A stretch of 57,068 bases of DNA from Burkholderiaceae bacterium (GTDB taxonomy: Bacteria; Pseudomonadota; Gammaproteobacteria; Burkholderiales; Burkholderiaceae_C). Numbering within the stretch: the first letter of the stretch is position 1; the number at the start of each line of letters is the position of its first letter. The notes below the pieces were generated by a model. That model did no database searches. It had not been told where the DNA came from and saw only the letters and a list, made by a program, of their open reading frames with translations. The stretch is from NCBI GenBank assembly GCA_030695205.1, contig JAUYTN010000040.1, positions 82,426 to 139,493 of the forward strand, in the 5' to 3' direction. The position numbers and the translations under genes are program-made. Below, in pieces: positions 8,791 to 16,836 of the stretch.

Positions 8791-9765
8791 TCAACGTACC
8801 CAAGCATGCCGCAGTGCGCGGGCAGCGTCCTGGTGGGCCTGCAGCGCCTCGGGTATCGCCCGGCCCATTTTGATGAACTCGTGGGTCACGCCCCGGTAGA
8901 TGTCCAAGTCCACGGACACACCGGCCATGCGCAACCGATCGGCGTAGGCCACACCCTCGTCCACCAACGGGTCGCACTCGGCCAGCCCCATCCAGCACGG
9001 GGCCACGCCATCCAGATCGGGGGCCAGCAAGGGCGCGAACCACCAGTGCTCACGGTCGCTGCGGCGGGGAATGTACTGGTCAAAAAAGTAGCCGATGGAC
9101 GCACTCTCCAGCACGAAACCATGCGCAAACCGGTGGTGGGAGTCGGTGTCCTGATGGGCCGTGGTACCGGGATAAAACAGCAGCTGCAAGGCCAGCGCCT
9201 GCCCGGCGTCCCTGGCCATGAGGGCCACCACCGCAGCCAGCGTGCCACCTGCACTGTCACCACCCACCGCGATGCGCTGCGGGTCAATGCCCAACGCCCC
9301 TGCCTGCGCCGCGAGCGCCTGCAGGCTGTCCCACGCATCATGAACGGCTGTGGGGTACGGGTACTCGGGTGCCAGCCGATAGTCCACAGACACCACCGCG
9401 CACCGCGCCAGGTGGGCCAGGTGCCGACACAGGCTCTCGTGGGTGGCCACGCTGCCAATGGTGAATCCGCCCCCATGAAAGTACAGCAACACCGGCCATG
9501 GCCCCGGCGCATCACCCGCTGCCGCATGGGGTACCCACAGGCGGGCGGGCAGCTGAGCCCCGTCGCGGGTGGGCAACTGCAGCGCCTCGTTGCGGGCCAT
9601 TTTGTGGGGAGCCAGGTCAAGCACACCCGAGCCGGCTTCGTAAAACGCCCTGGCCTGCTGCGGCGACATGGCGTGCATGGGCGTGCGGGCGGCGCGGGCC
9701 ATCCGGTCAATCACGCCGCGCATCAGGGGCGTGAGCAGGCTTCGGGGGTGGTGGTGCTGGTTCAT
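8791..9765 (-). CDS. Alpha/beta hydrolase (HSL-type esterase/lipase)
   Basis: 324 aa from ATG 9765. The hormone-sensitive-lipase family signature is complete: oxyanion motif HGGGF, nucleophile elbow GGDSAGG, acid in CDPLVDEG and catalytic histidine in VTHEF. It should hydrolyse short- or medium-chain carboxyl esters; no signal peptide is seen, so it is cytoplasmic. Divergent from the iron-type alcohol dehydrogenase across 138 bases, a pairing that suggests ester hydrolysis followed by alcohol oxidation, though this is inferred. A much longer upstream open frame (to 10497) runs antisense through the dehydrogenase and is not used. Confidence 0.9.
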   Translation of the reverse strand: MNQHHHPRSLLTPLMRGVIDRMARAARTPMHAMSPQQARAFYEAGSGVLDLAPHKMARNEALQLPTRDGAQLPARLWVPHAAAGDAPGPWPVLLYFHGGGFTIGSVATHESLCRHLAHLARCAVVSVDYRLAPEYPYPTAVHDAWDSLQALAAQAGALGIDPQRIAVGGDSAGGTLAAVVALMARDAGQALALQLLFYPGTTAHQDTDSHHRFAHGFVLESASIGYFFDQYIPRRSDREHWWFAPLLAPDLDGVAPCWMGLAECDPLVDEGVAYADRLRMAGVSVDLDIYRGVTHEFIKMGRAIPEALQAHQDAARALRHAWVR

Positions 9766-9903
9766 TCGGCGGTGTCGCGGGCTGCTGCCTTGGCGACTGG
9801 GTTCGGGGTTTTGCACATGGTAGCGGGCCGCCCGTGTAGGTACAGTGGTTGCCGGCACCCGCCAACCTTCCAGCCCCGTCCAACCCACCCTCCCCGCAAG
9901 GCC

Positions 9904-11043
9904 ATGGCACAGATTTTTTACATCACCCAGGTTCAGTTTGACTTTGGCGCACTCGCCACCCTGCCCGCCGAGTGCGAGCGGTTCGGCATGCAACGCCCGC
10001 TGGTGGTCACCGACGCGGGCATTCGCGCGGCCGGGCTGCTCGACCGTTTGCAAGCCACCATGGGACCAGCCCGCCTGGGTGCTGTGTTCGACCAGACACC
10101 CAGCAACCCCACCGAAGCCGCCGTACGCGCCGCTGCCCAGGTTTATGTGTCCCAAGGCTGTGACGGCATCATTGCGCTGGGCGGTGGCAGCGCCATCGAC
10201 TGTGCCAAGGGCGTGGCGATTGCCGCCACGCACCCCGGCCCGCTGACCACCTACGCCACCATCGAAGGAGGATCGGTACGCATCACCGAGCGGGTGGCCC
10301 CCATCATCGCCATCCCCACGACGGCGGGCACGGGCAGCGAGGTGGCACGCGGGGCCATCCTGATCGTGGACGACGGTCGCAAGCTCGGTTTTCACAGCTG
10401 GCACATCGTGCCCAAAGTGGCCATTTGCGACCCGGAGCTGACACTGGGCCTGCCCCCGCTGCTGACCGCCGCCACCGGCATGGACGCCGTGGCCCACTGC
10501 ATGGAAACCTTCATGGCCGCACCCTTCAACCCGCCGGCCGACGGCATCGCCTTAGACGGACTGGCAAGAGCGTGGACACACATCGAGCGCGCCACCCGCG
10601 ACGGGCACGACCGCGAAGCCCGCCTGAACATGATGAGCGCCAGCATGCAAGGTGCCATGGCGTTCCAAAAAGGGCTGGGCTGCGTGCACAGCCTCAGCCA
10701 CAGCCTGGGTGGTATCAACCCGCGCTTGCACCACGGCACGCTGAACGCCCTGTTTTTACCCGCTGTGGTGGCCTTCAATGCCAGTGCGCCCACGGTGCAA
10801 CAAGAACGGCGGCTGGAGCGCATGGCGCAAGCGATGGAGCTGACCAGCGCCAGCGACATTGGCCCTGCCATCACCGACATGAATGCCCGCCTGGGCCTGC
10901 CCACCGGTCTGGCCGCCCTGGGGGTGGAGCGGGCGTGGTTTGACAAGGTCATTGACGGCGCTCTGGCCGACCACTGCCACAAAATGAACCCCCGCCTGGC
11001 CAGCGCAGACGACTACGCCGCCATGCTGGAAGAATCGATGTGA
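9904..11043 (+). CDS. Iron-containing alcohol dehydrogenase
   Basis: 379 aa from ATG 9904. Group III NAD(P)-dependent dehydrogenase: cofactor motif GGGSAIDCAKG, then AIPTTAGTGSEV and the metal-site stretch GMDAVAHCMETF (Asp and His), HSLSHSLGG and HHGTLNA (two further His). These four ligands are in the family positions, so an active Fe or Zn site is expected. Oxidises an alcohol or reduces an aldehyde; the substrate cannot be read from sequence. The open frame extends 366 codons further upstream but that part is the reverse of the esterase gene. Confidence 0.92.
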   Translation: MAQIFYITQVQFDFGALATLPAECERFGMQRPLVVTDAGIRAAGLLDRLQATMGPARLGAVFDQTPSNPTEAAVRAAAQVYVSQGCDGIIALGGGSAIDCAKGVAIAATHPGPLTTYATIEGGSVRITERVAPIIAIPTTAGTGSEVARGAILIVDDGRKLGFHSWHIVPKVAICDPELTLGLPPLLTAATGMDAVAHCMETFMAAPFNPPADGIALDGLARAWTHIERATRDGHDREARLNMMSASMQGAMAFQKGLGCVHSLSHSLGGINPRLHHGTLNALFLPAVVAFNASAPTVQQERRLERMAQAMELTSASDIGPAITDMNARLGLPTGLAALGVERAWFDKVIDGALADHCHKMNPRLASADDYAAMLEESM

Positions 11044-11093
11044 GCGCTGGATTCTGGTTGCCAGGTGATGGTCACGGACCAGCAAAAACCCAA

Positions 11094-11127
11094 AAAGGCC
11101 TGCAAGTCATGACACTTGCAGGCCTTT
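11094..11127 (-). terminator. Intrinsic terminator of tRNA-Leu
   Basis: A perfect 14-base-pair stem (AAAGGCCTGCAAGT and its complement) with a six-base loop, followed on the minus strand by TTTTT. It lies eight bases past the CCA end of tRNA-Leu. The plus strand lacks an equally strong U-run, so it mainly serves the tRNA transcript, though it may also stop dehydrogenase transcripts. Confidence 0.85.
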
Positions 11128-11134
11128 GGATATT

Positions 11135-11219
<85 letters not shown>

Positions 11220-11236
11220 ATTTCAGGAAAGCGCGC

Positions 11237-11259
11237 AGTATAGCCGAATTCAATTCGGC
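11237..11259 (-). promoter_or_regulatory. Candidate tRNA-Leu -10 element and adjoining palindrome
   Basis: TATACT (11237-11242, minus strand) sits 17 bases upstream of tRNA-Leu. Directly upstream, 11243-11259 is a near-perfect inverted repeat, GCCGAATT-C-AATTCGGC, which includes the stop codon of the MFS gene. The repeat has no U-run, so it may protect the MFS mRNA 3' end, bind a regulator or be chance. Confidence 0.35.
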
Positions 11260-12479
11260 TCCCCCTGCCCCACCTCGGGCCAGCGGTGCCGCATCAGCAC
11301 CCAGGCCAGCAGGCCCACACCCATCATGGCCAGCGAGGCCGCCGCCAGGGCCAGCGTGCTGTGCATCACCAACGGGGCTACCACCCCAGCCACCACACCA
11401 TTGGCCGCCGCACTCACAAACATCTGCAGCGACGATGCCATGCCCCGGCGCTCCGGGTGCAGGTCCAGCACCAGCAGTGTGACCACCGGCACCATGAGCG
11501 CCCAGCCAAACGCAAAAATGGCCACCGGCCACACCGACCACGCCACGTGGGCGGTCCACACCGCATTGGCCGCCACATTCACGACGCCAATACACAGCAT
11601 CACCAGAAAACCCGCCCGGATCTGCCGCTTGGGCCGCATACGCCCCGCCATCCGCCCACTGACCCAAGCGCCCGACATGATGCCGGCAATGGACAGCACA
11701 AAAAACCAGAAAAACTGCCCCGGTGCCAACCCCAAGTGGGTGCCCAGAAACATCGGTGCACTCAGTACATACAAAAACATGCCGTTGAACGGAATGCCGC
11801 TGGCCAACGCCAGCAAGACAAACCGCGGGTCAGAGCCCAACTGCCAGTAACCTGCCAGCAAGTGTCGCGCCCGGAACGACTGGCGCTGCGCCAGCGGCAG
11901 CGTCTCGGGGAGCATGCGCAGGTTCACCAACCACATGGCCGCACCCACCGCCGCCAGAAACCAGAAAATGCTGTGCCAACCCGCCTTCACCACCAGCCAG
12001 CCGCCCACCATCGGGGCCAGTGCAGGTGCCACACCAAAAAACAGCGTCACCTGGCTCATGACCCGCTGGGCCTGGGCGGGCGGGTACACATCGCGGATGA
12101 TGGCCCTTGACACCACAATACCCGCGCCTGTGGACAGCCCCTGCAGCGCCCGAAACCCGATGAGCTGGCCGATGGTCTGCGACAACGCGCACCCCACCGA
12201 CGCCAGGGTGAACACCGCCAAGCCCCACAGCACCACCCTGCGACGGCCAAAACTGTCGGACAGCGCGCCATGAAACAGCGCCATCAAGGCAAAGCCAAAC
12301 AGGTAGGCCGACAGCGTTTGCTGCATGTGCACAGGGGTGGCCCCGAGCGACTGGGCAATGTCGGCGAACGCAGGCAGGTAGGTATCGATGGAGAACGGCC
12401 CCAGCATGCCCAGCACCGCCAGCAACACCGAAAATGCCCAGGCAGGCGCTCGCCATTGGCGGTTGAAATCTGGATTCAT
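11250..12479 (-). CDS. Bcr/CflA-type MFS multidrug efflux transporter
   Basis: 409 aa from ATG 12479. Twelve hydrophobic segments are visible. The family N-terminal motif MLGPFSIDTYLPAFADIA and the MFS loop motif ALSDSFGRRRVVLWGL between helices 2 and 3 place it with Bcr/CflA proton-driven exporters (bicyclomycin/chloramphenicol type). The motif RALQGLSTGAGIVVSRAIIRD of helix 4-5 is also present. Substrate unknown. Single gene between tRNA-Leu and nosL2, with no regulator beside it. Confidence 0.92.
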   Translation of the reverse strand: MNPDFNRQWRAPAWAFSVLLAVLGMLGPFSIDTYLPAFADIAQSLGATPVHMQQTLSAYLFGFALMALFHGALSDSFGRRRVVLWGLAVFTLASVGCALSQTIGQLIGFRALQGLSTGAGIVVSRAIIRDVYPPAQAQRVMSQVTLFFGVAPALAPMVGGWLVVKAGWHSIFWFLAAVGAAMWLVNLRMLPETLPLAQRQSFRARHLLAGYWQLGSDPRFVLLALASGIPFNGMFLYVLSAPMFLGTHLGLAPGQFFWFFVLSIAGIMSGAWVSGRMAGRMRPKRQIRAGFLVMLCIGVVNVAANAVWTAHVAWSVWPVAIFAFGWALMVPVVTLLVLDLHPERRGMASSLQMFVSAAANGVVAGVVAPLVMHSTLALAAASLAMMGVGLLAWVLMRHRWPEVGQGEPN

Positions 12480-12597
12480 GCGTGGGTTGTACCGGAAGCA
12501 CCCGGGCGCAGCAGACCCAGGGGGCAAACCCGGGTCGCTCAGGTGTCAGGTGGCACTGATGCACAGTGGCCACACCCGCCACGGTGGTCAGTGGCAG

Positions 12598-13236
12598 TCA
12601 GTGGCGGTGGCTGCTCTGCCCGCCCAGTTGCCTGACCATGGCAGGGTCTATGGCACCAAACGACCGCACCTCGCCACCGCGCTGCGCGGCAAACTGCTGT
12701 GCAGCACCCCGCGTGGCAAAAGCAGGCAGGTTGCCCGCTCGCATAGGCCCCTTGGCCGAAGAGCCGTGTACAAAGTAAGCGCTGCCCGCATCGATCCAAG
12801 ACTTGCTGGAGACATCGGTGACGTAACGCGCCACGATGTCGTGGGCGCTTAGCCCTGGGCTGTAGCGCGACACATCATTGAGGTACATGAACAGGCTCAC
12901 GGGCGAATCGAAGAAATGCACGTAACCATTGGCAAAAATGACCTGGGCGGCCCAATCGGGCGAGCGTTCCGGGAACATGCCGCACACCGGGCAGCGCGCG
13001 TCGGCCGGTACAGCCCGGGCTGCGTGCAGCGGTTGACCTGAAGCCGCGTCATACGGCGTGGGCGGCGCCACCAGGCAAACGTCGGAGTCCAGCACGGGGA
13101 CGGCCCTGGGTGCGAATGACCTCTGTAGGGCAGGCAGGCCCCACCACACCAAAGCCACCACCAAAGCGATCAAACCTGCGGCCCACCCGAGGCGGTGGGA
13201 GAGGATAGACGCGGGGTGCTGCCAGGACGAGCGCAT
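12598..13236 (-). CDS. NosL-family protein, membrane-anchored second copy
   Basis: 212 aa from ATG 13236, seven bases after the nosL stop. One N-terminal membrane segment (GWAAGLIALVVALVWWGLPAL) is followed by a periplasmic domain with CPVCGMFPERSPDW, the CxxCGM signature of the NosL/copper-chaperone family. The later residues VIFANGYVHFFDSPVSLFMYL resemble the NosL fold. Unlike the upstream NosL it is not a lipoprotein. It is last in the nos operon and likely delivers or holds Cu(I) for the CuZ site. It may have a distinct role, since its metal motif differs from that of NosL 1. Confidence 0.82.
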   Translation of the reverse strand: MRSSWQHPASILSHRLGWAAGLIALVVALVWWGLPALQRSFAPRAVPVLDSDVCLVAPPTPYDAASGQPLHAARAVPADARCPVCGMFPERSPDWAAQVIFANGYVHFFDSPVSLFMYLNDVSRYSPGLSAHDIVARYVTDVSSKSWIDAGSAYFVHGSSAKGPMRAGNLPAFATRGAAQQFAAQRGGEVRSFGAIDPAMVRQLGGQSSHRH

Positions 13237-13243
13237 GGCGGGC

Positions 13244-13831
13244 CTACATCCGCGTGTCGTGCAGTGCACCGCCGGTCAGGTCCACCATGTCGGCCTTGAT
13301 GTCGCCAAAGCGCAGCACCTTTCCGCCATATTCAGCGGCGAACCTGGCGGCGTCGGCTTCCTGGGCAAAGCTGCCGATGGTGGGGCCCATAGAGCCGTGG
13401 CGCTTGCTGCCCAGCACGAAGAAGGCGGCTTTGGCATCGACCCAGTGGCCTTGCGGGGCGTCCCAATCGGCTTTGCCCATGTCCTGCACATAGATGGCAC
13501 GCGCCGCGCGCACCTGCTCGCCAGCCAGCAGGATGCTGAACAGTTCCACCGTGTCGCAAAAAAAACTGGGCTTGTCCTGCCCGACGTAGTGCACCTGGGC
13601 CTTGGGGCCGGGGTAGTCGGACAGCAGCATGCCGTCGAGCTCGCAACTGGTGGAGCGGTCGATTTCGACGGGAGCGAGGGCCTGCGCCTCACTGGCGCGC
13701 TCGCCGCAGCCTGCAAGCAGGCCCAGCGACCCGATGGCGGCCAAGGCGACCAAGCCCAGCATCTGACGGCGGTCGCCACAGGTCTCGGTGTTGCCGACAT
13801 GACGGCGGCGGCAAGAGCAGGTGTATTTCAT
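13244..13831 (-). CDS. nosL: Nitrous oxide reductase copper chaperone NosL (lipoprotein)
   Basis: 195 aa. Lipobox LLAGC with the lipidated cysteine at residue 42 anchors it in a membrane facing the periplasm. The motif SCELDGMLLSDYPGPKAQ is the NosL metal region: a Cys and Met separated as CxxxGM rather than CxxCGM. Known NosL proteins bind Cu(I) and assemble the CuZ centre of NosZ. The start overlaps the nosY stop (ATGA at 13828-13831) with GGAG upstream. The first 20 residues contain three extra cysteines, and an internal ATG at 13762 would remove them. Confidence 0.92.
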   Translation of the reverse strand: MKYTCSCRRRHVGNTETCGDRRQMLGLVALAAIGSLGLLAGCGERASEAQALAPVEIDRSTSCELDGMLLSDYPGPKAQVHYVGQDKPSFFCDTVELFSILLAGEQVRAARAIYVQDMGKADWDAPQGHWVDAKAAFFVLGSKRHGSMGPTIGSFAQEADAARFAAEYGGKVLRFGDIKADMVDLTGGALHDTRM

Positions 13832-14643
13832 GGCTTGAATCTCCAGTTGGCCAGGCCCAGCGGTACCACTATCCAGGCCAGCATGACGCCGCCCATGGCC
13901 ATGGGACTGCCCATGGTCGGCGGCACGATGCTGGCCAGGCCGTACAACGTGCGCACATCTTCGAGGGAAAAAACATTCAGGATACGGAACACATCGGCCG
14001 GATTGAGCAGCAGCATCCAGGCGAACACCTCGCCCCCATAGCGACCACCGGTTCCCACCAGTGCACCCAACAGCAGCAAATCAAACACCAGCACAAAGAA
14101 AAACCAGGTGGCAATGGCCAGGCCAGAGGCACGCGCCCGGTCGCGCGCCAGCACAGACAGCAGGACAGCCAGGCTCAAAAAGGCCAGACCCAGCAACACC
14201 GAACTGACCATAAAGCCAAAGTAGTGGTACATGCCCGCCCAGCTCATCTGCCGCGACAGCAGCACCGCCACCAGGCCAAAGCCCGCCAGCGTGGACAACG
14301 TGAGCGCGGTGGCCAGGCCGAGGTATTTGCCCAGCAGCAATTCAAAACGGGTGATGGGCAAGGACAGCAGCAGGTCAAGCGAGCCGCGCTCGCGCTCGCC
14401 CACGATGGCATCAAAGCCCAGCAGCAGTGCGATGAGCGGGATGAGGTAAATCACCAGGCTGACCAGGCTCGCGATGGTGAACTCGATGGAGCGAAAGCCC
14501 ACCGCACCCTGCTGCGCCCCGCCAAAGTAGGCAATCACGAGCGAGAACACGGTGAACACCAGCGCTACCGCGAGCACCCAGCGGTTGCGTATGCGGTCGC
14601 GGAATTCTTTCCCGGCGATGGTGAGGATTTGCGTCGGTTCCAT
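13828..14643 (-). CDS. nosY: ABC transporter permease NosY
   Basis: 271 aa from ATG 14643, which follows the nosF stop by eight bases. ABC-2-type permease with about six membrane helices; the cytoplasmic motif GFDAIVGERERGSLDLLLSLPITR is typical of NosY. With NosF it forms the NosFY ATPase complex that works with NosD to supply sulfur or copper for the CuZ cluster. A longer open frame to 14781 is antisense-like and lies within nosF. Confidence 0.95.
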   Translation of the reverse strand: MEPTQILTIAGKEFRDRIRNRWVLAVALVFTVFSLVIAYFGGAQQGAVGFRSIEFTIASLVSLVIYLIPLIALLLGFDAIVGERERGSLDLLLSLPITRFELLLGKYLGLATALTLSTLAGFGLVAVLLSRQMSWAGMYHYFGFMVSSVLLGLAFLSLAVLLSVLARDRARASGLAIATWFFFVLVFDLLLLGALVGTGGRYGGEVFAWMLLLNPADVFRILNVFSLEDVRTLYGLASIVPPTMGSPMAMGGVMLAWIVVPLGLANWRFKP

Positions 14644-14651
14644 GGCGTCTT

Positions 14652-15593
14652 TCAATCGGAGAACCCGAAAAACACATCTTCCAGCGAGGGCTCCAGCATC
14701 TTCACATCGAGCACGCGCGTACCAAATGGGGCCAATGCCGCCAGCACGGCCATCTTCTGCGCACGCGGGCATCGCAGGCACAGGCCGTTTGGCAGTGCTT
14801 CGGGGGTGGTGCCTGTGACAGCAGTCAGGGCGTGGGAGACGGCGGTGGCGTCTTCAACAGCAAGCTGCAGCTCGAACACCAGCGGCATTTGGGTCTGCTC
14901 GCGCAGCGCCTGCACGCTGCCGACGGCCTGGATCTTGCCGGCGGACATGATGGCCAGGCGGTCTACACGCTCCTGTAACTCAGCCAGGATGTGCGAAGTG
15001 ATGATGACCGTCACACCCTCGGCCTGCAGGCCGCGCAGCGTGGCGTAGAAGTCGCGGATGGCCTGGGGGTCAAGCCCGTTGGTAGGTTCATCGAGGAACA
15101 GCACCCGGGGCGCACCCAGCAGCGCCTGTGCAAACCCCAAGCGCTGGCGCATGCCCTTGGAGTAGTCACGCACCGGGCGTGTGCCCGCATGTGTCAGGCC
15201 CACACGGTCCAGCGCAGGCTGGCACTGGGCCAGGGGTGCATGCTTGAGGCGGGCAAAGAAGCGCAGGGTTTCCAGACCGCTCAGGTTGTCGTAGAGCACA
15301 ACGTTTTCGGGCAGGTAGCCCAGGTGGCGCCTTGCAGCCCGAAAATCGCGCCCACCCACCTGCGCGCCACCGATCCGTATGTCACCCCGTGTCACCGAAA
15401 CCAGGCCGAGCATCGCCTTGAACAGCGTGCTTTTGCCCGCGCCGTTGTGTCCGATCAGCCCAAAGATTTCGCCGCGCGGAATCTCCAGATCCACACCGTC
15501 AACCGCCTGCAGCGCACCATAGTGCTTGCTGACGCCTCGCAGCGACACCGCTGCACCGTCACTGCCCTGAAAAGTGCTTGCCACGCCATTCAC
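14652..15593 (-). CDS. nosF: ABC transporter ATP-binding protein NosF
   Basis: 313 aa. Complete ATPase: Walker A GHNGAGKST, signature YSKGMRQRLGFAQAL (the NosF-type variant of LSGGQ), Walker B VLFLDEPTNGLD and H-loop TSH. Energises the NosDFY complex on the cytoplasmic face. The ATG at 15593 overlaps the nosD 3' end by 35 bases; a GGAG lies just upstream. The 85 residues after the ATPase core are specific to this subfamily. Confidence 0.95.
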   Translation of the reverse strand: MNGVASTFQGSDGAAVSLRGVSKHYGALQAVDGVDLEIPRGEIFGLIGHNGAGKSTLFKAMLGLVSVTRGDIRIGGAQVGGRDFRAARRHLGYLPENVVLYDNLSGLETLRFFARLKHAPLAQCQPALDRVGLTHAGTRPVRDYSKGMRQRLGFAQALLGAPRVLFLDEPTNGLDPQAIRDFYATLRGLQAEGVTVIITSHILAELQERVDRLAIMSAGKIQAVGSVQALREQTQMPLVFELQLAVEDATAVSHALTAVTGTTPEALPNGLCLRCPRAQKMAVLAALAPFGTRVLDVKMLEPSLEDVFFGFSD

Positions 15594-16836
15594 TCCATTG
15601 TTGGTTGGTCGGTTGCATACGCGGCTTGGGGTCCACCACCGAGGGCACGCGCAGCACCGGAAACTGCTGGCCCACCAGGCGCAGCGCCTGCACCGCTGGG
15701 CTGGCCAGCAGCAGCTTCATGCTGGGGTAGCGCCAGGTCAGGCGGTCCACCATGTCGTTGGCCTCGTAGGGCACGTCACCCACGCCATCGCCATCGCGGT
15801 CCCAGCCCAAGTAGCTGCTCCAGTGGTTGCCGTTCTTGACACCCCAGCGCTCGTCGCGCGCCCCGACATAACGCACCTGCTCGCGGTTGCCAATAAAGTC
15901 ATTGCCCTCCACCTCGTTGCGTGTAGAGCCTGCCGCCAGGTGCACACCCACCACGTTGTCCACCACCAGATTGCCGTTGAGCTTGATGTACTCCACGTCG
16001 TAGATGAAGAAGCCCCGGTTGTTGCCCGCCACGATGTTGTTCTCGATCACCGAGTCCTGGAGGGTGCGCAGCATGATGCCGTGGTCGGAGTTGCCCCAGG
16101 CACGGTTGTTGCGCACCACCTGGTCGCGCACTTCCATCAGCGCCAGGCCACCCCGGTTGTAGTAGGTGTCGTTGTCTTCCCACAAGTTGAAGTAGGAATT
16201 CATGTAGTGCGTGCCGTAGCGGCTGTGGTGCAGCTTGTTGCCCCGGAACACAGCGTGGTGCGACACATCGACATACAGCGCATCGCGCACGAAGCTGATG
16301 TTGTTGTTGAAAATACGCGCGCGCTGAGTGTTGTAAAGCTGCACGCCGTTGCCGCGCTGTGACGAGCCGTATTCGCGCTTGCCGGTGATGGTGTTGTGCT
16401 CGATGAGCACATCGTCGGCCTTCTCGATCCACAGGCCGAACAGGTTGTACGTCAAGTCGCAGCTGCGCACCACGGCCCGGTGGGCACCGGGATACAGGTA
16501 GATGCCTGCGTTCTGGTGCTTCAGGCTGTCGCCCGAGTCGCGCACGATCAGGCCCTCGATCACCACGTCGGGTGAGGTGACGCGGATGGTATCGCCCTGG
16601 TTGCCACCGCTGAGGGTGGGCCGGTCGATGCCGCGCAGCGTGAGCGGCTTGTCGATCAGCAAATTGACCCGGTACATGCCGCGCGCCACCTCGATCACAT
16701 CACCGGGCGCGGCGGCCTTGACCACGGCGGCCAAATCGTCTCCGGGCCGAACCGCCACGGTGATGGCCCACACCGGGTGCACCAACCCTAGGCACAACAG
16801 CGCAGCGACCACCATGCGAGCCAAGGCAGCTTTCAT
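15559..16836 (-). CDS. nosD: Nitrous oxide reductase maturation protein NosD
   Basis: 425 aa from ATG 16836, which overlaps the nosR stop as ATGA. A Sec signal peptide (MKAALARMVVAALLCLGLVHPVWA) is followed by a right-handed parallel beta-helix of the CASH type with repeating short motifs such as NNIVAGNNRGFFIYD and RNNRAWGNSDHGIML. Periplasmic partner of NosFY in CuZ maturation. The conserved C-terminal WSSYLGWDRDGDGVGDVPYE is present. Confidence 0.95.
   Translation of the reverse strand: MKAALARMVVAALLCLGLVHPVWAITVAVRPGDDLAAVVKAAAPGDVIEVARGMYRVNLLIDKPLTLRGIDRPTLSGGNQGDTIRVTSPDVVIEGLIVRDSGDSLKHQNAGIYLYPGAHRAVVRSCDLTYNLFGLWIEKADDVLIEHNTITGKREYGSSQRGNGVQLYNTQRARIFNNNISFVRDALYVDVSHHAVFRGNKLHHSRYGTHYMNSYFNLWEDNDTYYNRGGLALMEVRDQVVRNNRAWGNSDHGIMLRTLQDSVIENNIVAGNNRGFFIYDVEYIKLNGNLVVDNVVGVHLAAGSTRNEVEGNDFIGNREQVRYVGARDERWGVKNGNHWSSYLGWDRDGDGVGDVPYEANDMVDRLTWRYPSMKLLLASPAVQALRLVGQQFPVLRVPSVVDPKPRMQPTNQQWSEWRGKHFSGQ

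Noticed and set aside
9766..9903. Promoter for the alcohol dehydrogenase in the divergent gap
   Set aside because: TTGCAC and TACAGT are present but 24 bases apart, beyond sigma-70 spacing.
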